NCBI GenBank assembly: GCA_903832475.1 | Contig: CAILBQ010000272.1 | Span: 1 to 9,011 of the forward strand | Direction of reading: 5' to 3' | DNA length: 9,011 nt | Source of the DNA: an uncultured Acidobacteriota bacterium | Lineage (GTDB): Bacteria > Acidobacteriota > Terriglobia > Terriglobales > Acidobacteriaceae | In this document: piece by piece, positions 1 through 7,416 of the stretch | Layout: the number at the start of each line of letters is the position of its first letter | Numbering within the stretch: the stretch's first letter is position 1 | The notes under the pieces: model-generated | Told to the model about the DNA's origin: nothing | Databases searched by the model: none | The model's input: the letters and a program-made list of their open reading frames with translations, nothing else | Program-made: the position numbers and the translations under genes

Positions 1-449
1 CTCGAACGTAGCCACGGCAGCATGGCCATGACTGCCTCGGCTGCATAGCCGTGCCGCTGAAACTGCTGGAGGAGGCCGTAACCGATCTCTGCTTCGCCGG
101 TTTCAGCCTTGGGAAAGCCCGCACCGAAGGTCCCGATCAGAGTGCGGCTTCCATCGACCGCTCGCAGCATGAGGTAGCGGCACCAACCCATCGCTTCTTC
201 GTCGGTGGCAATCAGATTCAGCAGGTACTCGTAGACGTGGGGCTCCCAGTTCTCATGCGGCCAGCCATCCGGCACGACGCAATCAAGACGGGCTCCCAAC
301 TTCAAGCGCAGGTCTGGTCCGTTCTCTGCCTGACACTGCAGCGATTCTCTGGACATGGCGACCAAATCCAGGCGAGGCGTCTTCAAATCTTGAAAAAGGG
401 GAGAGCTATGCAGCGGAGCCGCTGCAGAATAATTTCTAAAAGTTGTCAT
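1..449 (-). CDS. GNAT-family N-acetyltransferase, RimJ/RimL-like, 3' end missing
   Basis: Reading the minus strand from the ATG at 449 gives 149 codons that stay open to the left edge, so the C-terminus lies outside the window. The N-terminal part contains LKTPRLDLVAMS (about residues 22-33), the usual opening of RimJ/RimL-type acetyltransferases. The core follows at residues 104-143: a strand LIGTFGAG, then EIGYGLL, then QRHGYAAEAV, which matches the acetyl-CoA pyrophosphate-binding motif Q/R-x-x-G-x-G/A. The start is supported by a good ribosome site, AAGGAAGAAAGCGAC, directly before the ATG. Family members transfer acetyl from acetyl-CoA to an amine; the substrate cannot be read from sequence. 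It lies 175 bases downstream of mntH on the same strand, with no shared function evident. The family call is firm and the substrate is unknown. Confidence 0.85.
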   Translation of the reverse strand, partial: MTTFRNYSAAAPLHSSPLFQDLKTPRLDLVAMSRESLQCQAENGPDLRLKLGARLDCVVPDGWPHENWEPHVYEYLLNLIATDEEAMGWCRYLMLRAVDGSRTLIGTFGAGFPKAETGEAEIGYGLLQQFQRHGYAAEAVMAMLPWLRS

Positions 450-572
450 GTCGCTTTCTTCCTTGAGGCTTGCGCAGGCGCGCGGGAGACGTACAAGCCG
501 CACGGCACGGGCCGTGGAGCCTGCTCAACAAAAGCTCGGAATTAGCGAACGACGATCATAGGCTTGGCCGCT

Positions 573-602
573 ATCCTACCGGACGCGCAACAAAAGCAGC
601 AA
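573..602 (-). promoter_or_regulatory. weak candidate promoter for the GNAT gene
   Basis: On the minus strand, TTGCTG (602-597) and TAGGAT (578-573) are separated by 18 bases, placing a start near 566 and a leader of about 117 bases before the ATG at 449. Both boxes are imperfect. The rest of the mntH-GNAT gap holds a small 6-bp hairpin, CACGGC (501-506) with GCCGTG (511-516), and no convincing terminator for mntH. Confidence 0.25.
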
Positions 603-624
603 GCACTTTTCCCACGAGCCGCGG

Positions 625-1980
625 CTAGGAGCGGCCGCGAAAAATCTGCACCAGCAGCCACGCGTTCAGGCCGGCAATGACCAATGCCACCGTCCAGCCC
701 AGCATGCGTATCCAGCCGGCGCTTACAAACTCTCCCATTTTCTCCCTATTGCTGGTGAAAGCGACCAGCGGGAAAACCGCAAAGCTCAGTTGCATGCTGA
801 GGATCACCTGGCTCAGGATCAACAGCCGAGCGGTGCCGTGCTCTCCGTAGATGGCCACCACAATCAGCGTGGGGATGATTGCGGTCAGCCTTGTGACCAG
901 CCGCCGCAGCCATTGCGGAAGGCGAATGTTGAGGAAGCCCTCCATCACGACCTGGCCAGCCAGCGTGCCTGTCAGCGTTGAATTTTGCCCGGAGGCCAGC
1001 AGCGCAATGGCAAAGATCGCACTTGCGCCGGTTACTCCCAGCATCGGTGAGAGCAGCCTGTAGGCATCCTCAATTTCCGCTACCTCAAAGCGGCCGCTGC
1101 GATAAAAGACCGCGGCTGCAACCACCAGGATGGCCGCATTGACAAAAAGAGCCATGGTCAGCGCAGTCGCCGAATCGATGTTGGCAAAACGGATCGCTTC
1201 TTTTTTGCCGGCAATCGTCCTTGAATAATCCCGTGTCTGGACCAAAGACGAATGCAGGTACAGGTTATGCGGCATCACCGTTGCACCGAGGATGCTGATG
1301 CCGATGTACAGCATCTCCGGGTTGGTTACCAGCCCGCGCGAAGGCACCAGAAGATTATGGAAGATGGGTGCCCATTCCGGGCGCGAGAGCGCGATTTCGA
1401 CACCAAACAGGGCGGCGATGGTCCCAATCAGAACGATCACCAGTGCTTCAAGGTAGCGAAATCCCCGATGCTGCAGAAGCAGGATGATCAGCACGTCAAG
1501 GCTGGTGATCAAGACTCCTGCCATCAGTGGAATATGGAAAAGCAGCTGCAAGGCAATCGCTGAACCGATGACTTCCGCCAGGTCGCAGGCGGCAATCCCG
1601 ATTTCGGCAAACACCCAGAGCACGAAGTTCACAGGGCGGCTGTAATGCGCGCGGCAGGCCTGGGCCAGATCCTGCTCGGTGGCAACGCCTAATTTGATCG
1701 CAAGGCTTTGCAGCAGGATCGCCATCAGGTTCGACAGCATGATGACGAAGAGGAGCGTGTAGCCGTAGCGCGAACCGGCTGCGATGTCCGTTGCCCAGTT
1801 TCCGGGATCCATGTATCCAACGGAAATCAGGAATCCAGGCCCCAGGAAGCCTAAGAGTCGCTTCCAGAACTGCGGCGACCGCGATACCCGAACCGACGAG
1901 AAAACATCCGGCATGGACGGGTCATTCGCCGAGAATGCAGTCTTCCACCAGGGGCGCCGGGATGGTATGAAAGTCGCCAT
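625..1980 (-). CDS. mntH: NRAMP-family Mn(II)/Fe(II) transporter MntH
   Basis: Inner-membrane, proton-coupled importer of divalent transition metals, chiefly manganese. The protein is about 451 residues and almost wholly hydrophobic, with roughly eleven membrane segments. The two NRAMP signatures are intact: DPGN (residues 58-61 counted from the ATG at 1980) in segment 1, and ATVMPHNLYLHSS starting at A233 in segment 6. In NRAMP structures the Asp and Asn of DPGN plus the Ala and Met of A-x-x-M hold the metal; all four are present (D58, N61, A233, M236). The Met marks a transition-metal carrier rather than a Mg or Al transporter of the same fold. The frame is open to a TTG at 2013, which would add 11 residues, and neither start has a clear ribosome site; I prefer the ATG. 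The gene follows mntR on the same strand, with a palindrome in the gap, so repression by Mn-loaded MntR is the obvious expectation. Confidence 0.95.
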   Translation of the reverse strand: MATFIPSRRPWWKTAFSANDPSMPDVFSSVRVSRSPQFWKRLLGFLGPGFLISVGYMDPGNWATDIAAGSRYGYTLLFVIMLSNLMAILLQSLAIKLGVATEQDLAQACRAHYSRPVNFVLWVFAEIGIAACDLAEVIGSAIALQLLFHIPLMAGVLITSLDVLIILLLQHRGFRYLEALVIVLIGTIAALFGVEIALSRPEWAPIFHNLLVPSRGLVTNPEMLYIGISILGATVMPHNLYLHSSLVQTRDYSRTIAGKKEAIRFANIDSATALTMALFVNAAILVVAAAVFYRSGRFEVAEIEDAYRLLSPMLGVTGASAIFAIALLASGQNSTLTGTLAGQVVMEGFLNIRLPQWLRRLVTRLTAIIPTLIVVAIYGEHGTARLLILSQVILSMQLSFAVFPLVAFTSNREKMGEFVSAGWIRMLGWTVALVIAGLNAWLLVQIFRGRS

Positions 1981-2030
1981 AGGATTGCAGGAGCGCGGGA
2001 TCGCTCTTAGCAAGAGTATGGCACAGGCGT

Positions 2031-2044
2031 TTAACTATAGTTAA
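2031..2044 (-). promoter_or_regulatory. perfect 14-bp palindrome before mntH, candidate MntR operator
   Basis: TTAACTATAGTTAA reads identically on both strands. It sits in the 73-base gap between the mntR stop and the mntH start, 18 bases before the TTG and 51 before the ATG of mntH. On the minus strand it contains TATAGT (2039-2034), which could be part of the -10 region, so a bound repressor would block transcription. DtxR/MntR regulators bind AT-rich inverted repeats of this kind. Directly beside it (2043-2055) is AATAAA-A-TTTATT, a second small inverted repeat, and the surrounding bases are unusually AT-rich for this window. Assignment to MntR is inferred from position and symmetry. Confidence 0.6.
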
Positions 2045-2086
2045 TAAAATTTATTTGCTGTGATTACGTGAACATTTTTGGACGGC

Positions 2087-2821
2087 TTATGCCGGCCTCA
2101 CCCAGACGCGCTCCGCGGCCGGCCGCCCCAATGTCATCGCCCCGGACGGCGTTTCGATGGCTACGGTCTGATCATAATTTTTAGCCAGCAGACGCACGGG
2201 CGCATTAGGACTGATTCCAGACTGGTGCAGGAAGACCAGCAGCTTCGGATCTCGCTCGTAGAGCGCTGTCACTACGTAATCAGCCCCATCTGCGGCGTCG
2301 GAAAGCTGGATCAGTCCGCGTTCCCTCCGCTGGGCCGGGCTCTCCGGAAGCACTGTATTCCCATGCGGACAGGTTCCGGTCTCGCCCAGCTTTTCCATGA
2401 GCCGCGCCTCGAAAGCCGGCGAGACGGCATGCTCCAGACGCTCAGCTTCGGCATGAATTTCCCACCATTCCATGCTAAACACTTCAGAAAGCATCCGTTC
2501 GATCAGGTGATGCCTGAGCGCGGTGCGATAGGCGGTTTCCTTGCCGCTGGTTGTAAGGCGGACGATGCCGTCTTCTTTCACATCCACAAAGCCGTCGCGC
2601 TTGAGACGCTTCAGCGCCATGGTCACGGCCGGCGCCGAAACCTGCAGCCAGTGCGCCAGCGTTGCCGGAATCACGTGATGCCCTTCCGACTCCGCTTCAA
2701 GGATGGCCTTCAGGTAATCCTCTTTAGAGACGGTGATGAAATCTTTGGTCAAAGTTAGCTCATGTTCCCGCCCAGAAATGCAACCGGGCTGATTTGACTT
2801 CGAATGTGCTCCTCGAAGCAT
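2087..2821 (-). CDS. mntR: DtxR-family manganese-responsive repressor MntR, three-domain form
   Basis: Metal-dependent repressor expected to shut off mntH when manganese is plentiful. Domains in order: winged helix, about residues 30-95 (EDYLKAI opening, then VSAPAVTMALKRL as the recognition region); dimerisation and metal-binding domain, about 96-160, ending in the family signature CPHGN (151-155); and a C-terminal FeoA/SH3-like domain, about 205-244. Aligning by eye to Bacillus MntR and DtxR, the metal ligands are D35, H104, E127, E130 and H131. An Asp and a Glu stand where the iron regulator DtxR has Met10 and Cys102, which points to manganese. The position of MntR Glu11 is a Lys here. At 244 residues it has IdeR-like length, unlike the two-domain Bacillus MntR. 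The start is uncertain: the ATG at 2821 has GGGAAGG almost touching it, and the first 25 or so residues look non-conserved, so a later start such as the TTG at 2752 is possible. It lies 27 bases after malQ. Confidence 0.9.
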   Translation of the reverse strand: MLRGAHSKSNQPGCISGREHELTLTKDFITVSKEDYLKAILEAESEGHHVIPATLAHWLQVSAPAVTMALKRLKRDGFVDVKEDGIVRLTTSGKETAYRTALRHHLIERMLSEVFSMEWWEIHAEAERLEHAVSPAFEARLMEKLGETGTCPHGNTVLPESPAQRRERGLIQLSDAADGADYVVTALYERDPKLLVFLHQSGISPNAPVRLLAKNYDQTVAIETPSGAMTLGRPAAERVWVRPA

Positions 2822-2848
2822 ACCTTCCCGGCCGCGTTCTCTGTCATC

Positions 2849-4402
2849 TCAGGACGGAATGGCTGCCAGCGTCGGGGCAGCCAGCGGCAGAATGGGATCG
2901 TTGTCCCGATCGGTGATCTCGATCAGACCGGACAGCCCTTTTGCCAGTTCGGGCGTCCAGCAGCCCTCGGGAGCCCGCCAGCTCCAGTTGCCGCCGGCCA
3001 CCGCCGGGGTGTTCATGCGTGCTTCCGAACCCAGGAGCAACAAATCCTGCGCGGGCACGATGGCCATTTCGGAAACGCTGGATGCGGAAGCCCGAATCAG
3101 TTGCCACACCGGGCTCATGGCTACCGGTCCAACATAGGTCTGGATGCCAACTCGTTCGCCTTCTGTAGCCTTGTCCCACCAGCCCTGTGTGGTGTCGTTA
3201 TCGTGCGTGCCAGTATAGCTTACTGTGCTGGGGGCGAAGCGATGCGGCAGGTGCGCCCGCGACTCGGCGTCTCCAAATCCGAACTGAAGTACGCGCATCC
3301 CGGGCAAGCCCTGGGTCAGCCGAAGCAGTTCGACCTCCGGAGTGATCACGCCTAGGTCCTCGGCTACCAGGGGCAGTGGGCCAAGCACCTGCTCGAGCCG
3401 CTCAAACAACGCATTGCCGGGTCCTTTAACCCATTCGCCGTTGACTGCCGTCTCTTCCGTTCCCAGGATGGACCAGTAGGCCTCGAAGCCGCGGAAGTGG
3501 TCGAGCCGGACAATGTCATACTGCATGGTGCTGCGCCGGATGCGCTGCACCCACCACGCATACCCTGTCTCCGCCAGCACGTCCCAGCGATAGAGGGGGT
3601 TTCCCCAGCGCTGCCCGGTCGGCGAGAAATAGTCTGGCGGAACTCCCGCAACGTGGATCGGGATGAGGTCTTCATCTAGTTCAAAAAGGCCTGGATTGGC
3701 CCAGACATCCGCTGAATCCATGCTTACGAAAATGGCGATATCACCCAGGATGCGAATCTTCTGCCTCGCTGCGACGGAGCGAAGTGCACGCCACTGCTCT
3801 TCAAAGGCAAACTGGAGCACCTGCTCGACCGCAAGCTGTTCCGAAAAGTCCAGCGCCGCCTGGGCCATCGCTTCGGGCTCACGCCGACGAAGCGGTTCTG
3901 GCCAGAGCGCCCACGCGCCGGTTTTGAAATGCTCACGCAGAACGGCATAGTATGCGTAATCATTTAGCCAAGACGCTTCGGCCGTGCAGAACGCCCCAAA
4001 CCGCTGCCATTGGCCTTCGAAGCGCTTTTCACTCGCGCCTCGCAGCAGGAAATTCTTCGCGGCTTCATACAAAATCGGCAGCTTGCGCTGGTGCACATCG
4101 CCAAAGTCGACGTTGCCAGCACGTCCGCCCAGATTTGCGATCCGGTCCGGCTCAATCCATCCCCAGTCGGCGAGAAACTCCACACTGATCAGCAGCGGAT
4201 TGCCCGCAAACGCCGAAGCCGCCGAGTATGGCGAACTGCCGTAGCCGGTCGGACACAGGGGCAACACCTGCCAGATGTGCTGCTTTCCTGCGGCCAGAAA
4301 GTCAAGGAATTTGTAGGCTTCCGGCCCCAGGTCGCCGATGCCGCCATATGAGGGAAGGGACGTAATGTGCAGGAGAATGCCGTGAGATCGCTGAAAACGC
4401 AT
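2849..4402 (-). CDS. malQ: 4-alpha-glucanotransferase (amylomaltase, GH77)
   Basis: Cytoplasmic enzyme that transfers alpha-1,4-glucan segments between maltodextrins, releasing glucose, in maltose and glycogen metabolism. From the ATG at 4402 it is 517 residues, the usual bacterial length. The N-terminus HGILLHITSLPS and the block LPLCPTGYGSSPYSAASAFA are hallmark GH77 sequence. The catalytic set is complete: nucleophile D301 in VRLDHFRG, acid/base E348 in AEDLGVITPEV, and transition-state Asp D401 in THDND. The substrate-loop block PPDYFSPTGQRWGNPLY is also intact. The frame stays open to an ATG at 4483, but those 27 extra residues are unlike the family and would lie across the ppiD terminator hairpin, so 4402 is preferred despite having no clear ribosome site. 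It is followed after 27 bases by mntR, so the two may share a transcript. No glycogen or maltose gene is next to it. Confidence 0.95.
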   Translation of the reverse strand: MRFQRSHGILLHITSLPSYGGIGDLGPEAYKFLDFLAAGKQHIWQVLPLCPTGYGSSPYSAASAFAGNPLLISVEFLADWGWIEPDRIANLGGRAGNVDFGDVHQRKLPILYEAAKNFLLRGASEKRFEGQWQRFGAFCTAEASWLNDYAYYAVLREHFKTGAWALWPEPLRRREPEAMAQAALDFSEQLAVEQVLQFAFEEQWRALRSVAARQKIRILGDIAIFVSMDSADVWANPGLFELDEDLIPIHVAGVPPDYFSPTGQRWGNPLYRWDVLAETGYAWWVQRIRRSTMQYDIVRLDHFRGFEAYWSILGTEETAVNGEWVKGPGNALFERLEQVLGPLPLVAEDLGVITPEVELLRLTQGLPGMRVLQFGFGDAESRAHLPHRFAPSTVSYTGTHDNDTTQGWWDKATEGERVGIQTYVGPVAMSPVWQLIRASASSVSEMAIVPAQDLLLLGSEARMNTPAVAGGNWSWRAPEGCWTPELAKGLSGLIEITDRDNDPILPLAAPTLAAIPS

Positions 4403-4413
4403 ACGAACATTAT

Positions 4414-4439
4414 CGCGGCTTGGCCAAGGTTCAGCCGCG
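4414..4439 (-). promoter_or_regulatory. nested inverted repeats directly before malQ
   Basis: CGCGGCT (4414-4420) pairs with AGCCGCG (4433-4439), a perfect 7-bp stem with a 12-base loop. Overlapping it is a 10-bp perfect palindrome, CTTGGCCAAG (4419-4428). The pair ends 11 bases before the malQ ATG, next to GATAAT (4413-4408 on the minus strand), a fair -10 box without a clear -35. The two structures share bases and exclude each other as RNA. They could be an operator or an RNA switch over the malQ start; the role is inferred. Confidence 0.35.
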
Positions 4440-4449
4440 CAAAATGCAA

Positions 4450-4478
4450 CAGGGCCGTCCCTCTCCGGAACGGCCCTG
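4450..4478 (-). terminator. hairpin terminator after ppiD
   Basis: ACGGCCCTG and CAGGGCCGT form a perfect 9-bp GC-rich stem with an 11-base loop, 37 bases beyond the ppiD stop. On the minus strand the stem is followed by GTTGCATTTTG, a modest T-rich tail. It separates ppiD from malQ. The tail is weaker than in a textbook intrinsic terminator, and no T run follows on the plus strand. Confidence 0.65.
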
Positions 4479-4515
4479 CGCATAGCTGATCAATTCTGGT
4501 CTTCGAACCCTTGGG

Positions 4516-6483
4516 TCATTCCCCGCCCAGTGGCCCTGGAGTTTTTGCCACCTTGGCATTGATCTGGATCAGCTTGGCCTTCTTGAAGCGATCCTCGGCC
4601 GAGGTCACGTAGATGCCAAAAACCTCTTCGCGCCGCTGGTCGAGAATCTGCTCCCGCGTCTGGTCCAGGTTCTTGGTGATCTCCTCCGCGGTCGGCTCCT
4701 GCTTGTCGATTAGTTTGGCTACCACGCCGGTGCGCTGGGCGTTGATGGGACCGCTGATCGAGCCGACGTTCATGGTGAACAGCTCTGGAGCCACACTGCC
4801 GACCTGTCCAAAGTCGGGAACCTGCCCGGAATCTCCGACGAGGTCACTGGTCTTCACCGTCGCGCCCATTTCCTTGGCAGCCTTGGCCAGATCGCCAGAT
4901 GCATGCGCCTTGTCGGCTAGCTGCTTAGTCTTCTCCTGAAGCAGTTGCGGCAAGCGCTCGTTGGCATAGTCGGTCGCTACGTGATCCTTCCAATTGGCAA
5001 AGGTCGGAGCGTGGGGCGCCGTGATATCCGTTACCTGAAAGACGGCGTAACCCTCTCCGGTTGGCGCGAAGGCCGGTGCCGCGCCTTTTTGTGCCGCAAA
5101 TGCCTTGGCAATCACTTGCGTCCCATCGGGAAGACCGGAAATCGTTCCTGTCGAAGGTAACGACGGAGTGGTGACTACCTGCAGGCCATGGGCCGCAGCG
5201 GTTTTCTCAAGGCCGTTCTTGGCGGCTTCGTTAGCCAACGATTGAGCGTAGGACGATTCCGCCGCTGCTTCCTTTTGGCGGATGAGATTTACCTGGATGG
5301 ACGGCGCGACTTCATTCAGCGGTTGCGTGTGCGCTGCCTGCCGCTCTTCTACCTGGATGATGTGATAGCCGTACTGCGTCTTTACGATCTTGTAGTCGCC
5401 TATTTTTTGACCGAAGATGGCCGAATCAAATTCCGGCACCATCATGCCGTGCTTGGCGAACCCCAGTTCCCCGCCCTGCGCGCCGCTGCCCGTGTCTTCT
5501 GAATCTTTCTTGGCCAGGTCGGCAAAATTGGCGCCATTCTGGAGTTGCTTGAGGATGTCTTCCGCCTTGACCTTGGCCTCCGCATCCGTCTTCGCCGCGC
5601 CGCCGGGAAACTTGATCAGGATGTGACGGGAACGCGCCTGTTCCGGCTGCTGGTAGTCGGCCTGATGCGCGTTGTAATAGGCCTGAACTTCCTGCTGCGA
5701 AACCTGCGGCACGCCGCCCGGCACCTGATTGGCCGTAAAGGCGAAGTAGCTGATCTTGCGTTCTTCCGGAACCGCATTGGCGTAGCGTGCGGCATTCTTG
5801 GTGAAGAACGCCTGCAGTTCGGCATCTGTCGGCTTGATTTCCTTGCGGAGATCATCCGAAGAGATCACGGCATAGTCGAACTTGATCTTGACGTTCTGCT
5901 TTCGGTATTGCTCGCGGATCTCATTGTCGTTGACCGTTACGCCGGCGGTGATGAAGGAGCGCAGACGATTGATGGTGATGCCCTCGCGCAGCTCTTTTTC
6001 AAACGCGTCGGTCGACATGTTGAACTGGGACTGAATGAAGTTCTTGTACTTGTCTTCGCCGATGAACTGTCCGTTGGGGAAAAGAAGTTCACCGTACTGG
6101 CCCGTGTGCAGGAACGAGCGAACATCATCATCATTGGCCTGAATTCCCAGGCTGTAGGCCTGCGCGAGAAGGACCTTCTGCAGGATCAACTGCTGGCCAA
6201 CCCGCTGCACCATGTAGGGCAGGGCGAAATCCGGAAGCCGCTGGCGCTGCAACTGCTGCTGGGCCGCTTCCTGCACCCGCGTCATGGTCACCTTCTCGCC
6301 GGAGAAGGTGAAGCGGCTATACCAGTGCGGATACACCGTCGCGTAGGTATCGCTGGTCGTCGCCGCATCCTGGAAGATGCCTGGAATCAGGGTGATGACC
6401 ATGGTGATAACGGCGGCGCCAATGATCACAATGAAAATGGCTTTGACGATGCGATTGTCTTTGCTTTGCAGGAAACGAATCAT
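4516..6483 (-). CDS. ppiD: PpiD/SurA-like membrane-anchored peptidyl-prolyl isomerase
   Basis: Periplasmic folding factor anchored in the inner membrane; PpiD-type proteins sit near the Sec exit and help newly exported proteins fold. From the ATG at 6483 it is 655 residues, close to PpiD of enterobacteria (about 620). Order: short basic cytoplasmic N-terminus MIRFLQSKDNRIVK; one membrane helix, about residues 13-36; a SurA-like N-terminal chaperone region, about 60-245; one parvulin domain, about 283-380, with RSRHILIKF at its start, GGELGFAKHGMMVPEF in the middle and KTQYGYHIIQVEE at its end; and a long helical C-terminal part rich in Ala, Lys and Gln. The frame is open to 6627, but the added 48 residues are Arg/Pro-rich, precede the membrane anchor and overlap a consensus -10 box, so the ATG at 6483 is chosen. 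The gene stands alone between a divergent gene and a terminator. The assignment to PpiD over SurA rests on the uncleaved anchor and a single parvulin domain. Confidence 0.88.
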   Translation of the reverse strand: MIRFLQSKDNRIVKAIFIVIIGAAVITMVITLIPGIFQDAATTSDTYATVYPHWYSRFTFSGEKVTMTRVQEAAQQQLQRQRLPDFALPYMVQRVGQQLILQKVLLAQAYSLGIQANDDDVRSFLHTGQYGELLFPNGQFIGEDKYKNFIQSQFNMSTDAFEKELREGITINRLRSFITAGVTVNDNEIREQYRKQNVKIKFDYAVISSDDLRKEIKPTDAELQAFFTKNAARYANAVPEERKISYFAFTANQVPGGVPQVSQQEVQAYYNAHQADYQQPEQARSRHILIKFPGGAAKTDAEAKVKAEDILKQLQNGANFADLAKKDSEDTGSGAQGGELGFAKHGMMVPEFDSAIFGQKIGDYKIVKTQYGYHIIQVEERQAAHTQPLNEVAPSIQVNLIRQKEAAAESSYAQSLANEAAKNGLEKTAAAHGLQVVTTPSLPSTGTISGLPDGTQVIAKAFAAQKGAAPAFAPTGEGYAVFQVTDITAPHAPTFANWKDHVATDYANERLPQLLQEKTKQLADKAHASGDLAKAAKEMGATVKTSDLVGDSGQVPDFGQVGSVAPELFTMNVGSISGPINAQRTGVVAKLIDKQEPTAEEITKNLDQTREQILDQRREEVFGIYVTSAEDRFKKAKLIQINAKVAKTPGPLGGE

Positions 6484-6597
6484 GTGCGGATGACGACCTT
6501 TGACAGATGACTTGCGGATGAGCCCTGCCGGCGTTGGGGGCACGTTTGCGCCGGACCGCGGGCGAACTTCTCCAGCAGAAATTCCTAGTTCTCTGCG

Positions 6598-6603
6598 ATT
6601 ATA
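6598..6603 (-). promoter_or_regulatory. consensus -10 box for ppiD
   Basis: The minus strand carries a perfect TATAAT at 6603-6598. Transcription would start near 6590, leaving a leader of about 107 bases before the ppiD ATG at 6483. No good -35 box is visible at 16-18 bases (about 6620-6627 reads GC-rich), so the promoter may depend on an activator or another sigma factor. The rest of the divergent gap (6484-6717) shows no other clear element. Confidence 0.4.
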
Positions 6604-6717
6604 GACGAGGCGGGAAAGCGCAGGCACCCCGCGAAGAGAACGGAGGACTTTCGCTTCCCGAGCGACGACTCCTGGGGCGCTTCGCCGGTCCGGAGTTTAT
6701 TCCGTCACCCTGCCATC

Positions 6718-7353
6718 GTGGAGAACGTGTTGCCAAGCGAAGAAAATCAGACTGCCGACAACGTGGCCGCCGGCGCCCTTCCGGGCGAAGGTCCCCTTCG
6801 CATCGACCTTTCCAAAGTCCCAAGTTCCACGCCGAGGAAAGTCAAGATCTTTCGCGCCCTCTGGAGCCTGTTCCAAATTCCGTTTTGGCCGCACACCCCA
6901 CAGGCTCTGAGCCCCCTGCGCATCGCCCTGCTCAGACTCTTCGGAGCGAAAATCGCCTCTCACTGCCTGATCGGCGCGGGGGTGAAGATCTGGGTGCCAT
7001 GGAACCTTATCATGGGCGAATACTCCACCATCGGCGGCAACACCGAGATTCAGAACTTCGTTCCAGTGGTCATTGGCCGGCACGTTGTTGTTTCTCAGCG
7101 CAACTATATCGTCACGTCGACCCATGACCATACCCATCCCAACTTTCCTTTGCTCTCTACGGCAATTTCCATCGGCTCTCAGTCGTGGGTTGCGTCCGAG
7201 TGTGTGCTCGGCCCGGGCGCACAGATTGGCGAGGGGGCGGTCATCGGCGTGCGCTCAGTCGTCGACAAAGCCATGCCGCCCTGGACCGTCTGCTCTGGCA
7301 ACCCTTGCCGGCCGATCACCGAGCGCGTCATACGGAACGAGCGCGCGAACTGA
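6718..7353 (+). CDS. WcaF-type acetyltransferase, left-handed beta-helix (hexapeptide repeat)
   Basis: Cytoplasmic O-acetyltransferase of the family that includes WcaF of colanic acid synthesis; members acetylate sugars during capsule or exopolysaccharide assembly. About 211 residues. An N-terminal block PLRIDLSKVPSS leads into an amphipathic region with LRIALLRLFGAKI (residues 68-79), typical of WcaF-like proteins. The hexapeptide beta-helix spans about 80-185, interrupted by the loop STHDHTHP (134-141) that carries the likely catalytic His (H136, aligning with His115 of galactoside acetyltransferase). It ends with SGNPCRPI (193-200), the standard closing motif. The start is uncertain: GTG at 6718 lacks a ribosome site, while GGAG at 6720-6723 could serve GTG 6727 or TTG 6730. 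It is an orphan here: no glycosyltransferase or polymerase lies beside it, so the acceptor is unknown. pyrD follows about 95 bases later. Confidence 0.88.
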   Translation: MENVLPSEENQTADNVAAGALPGEGPLRIDLSKVPSSTPRKVKIFRALWSLFQIPFWPHTPQALSPLRIALLRLFGAKIASHCLIGAGVKIWVPWNLIMGEYSTIGGNTEIQNFVPVVIGRHVVVSQRNYIVTSTHDHTHPNFPLLSTAISIGSQSWVASECVLGPGAQIGEGAVIGVRSVVDKAMPPWTVCSGNPCRPITERVIRNERAN

Positions 7354-7402
7354 ATCAGGACAAACTCTAGCTTCTCGTCCCTAGTAGCTCGCCCCCCACT
7401 TC

Positions 7403-7408
7403 TATAAT
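7403..7408 (+). promoter_or_regulatory. consensus -10 box before pyrD
   Basis: A perfect TATAAT lies in the 95-base gap between the acetyltransferase stop and the GTG of pyrD. It predicts transcription from about 7415-7417. No matching -35 box is visible at 16-18 bases. If used, it excludes the ATG at 7407, which would lie upstream of the transcript, and puts the GTG at 7449 about 33 bases into the message. Confidence 0.4.
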
Positions 7409-7416
7409 GGAGAGAG

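Noticed and set aside
51..545. 164-residue open frame on the plus strand at the left end
   Set aside because: The minus strand here encodes a GNAT core with a good ribosome site; the plus frame has no recognisable motif.
590..610. AAAAG/CTTTT inverted repeat after mntH as a terminator
   Set aside because: Only five A/T-rich pairs with wobble inside; too weak to support.
2078..2758. 226-residue open frame on the plus strand opposite mntR
   Set aside because: It is antisense to a strongly supported DtxR-family gene and shows no domain of its own.
2740..2765. possible second MntR site near the mntR start (GCTAACTTTGACC)
   Set aside because: It matches the mntH palindrome at only about 8 of 14 positions and is not symmetric.
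5545..6510. 321-residue open frame on the plus strand opposite ppiD
   Set aside because: It lies wholly over the ppiD coding frame; the protein is low-complexity Leu/Arg/Asp sequence typical of a GC-rich antisense frame.
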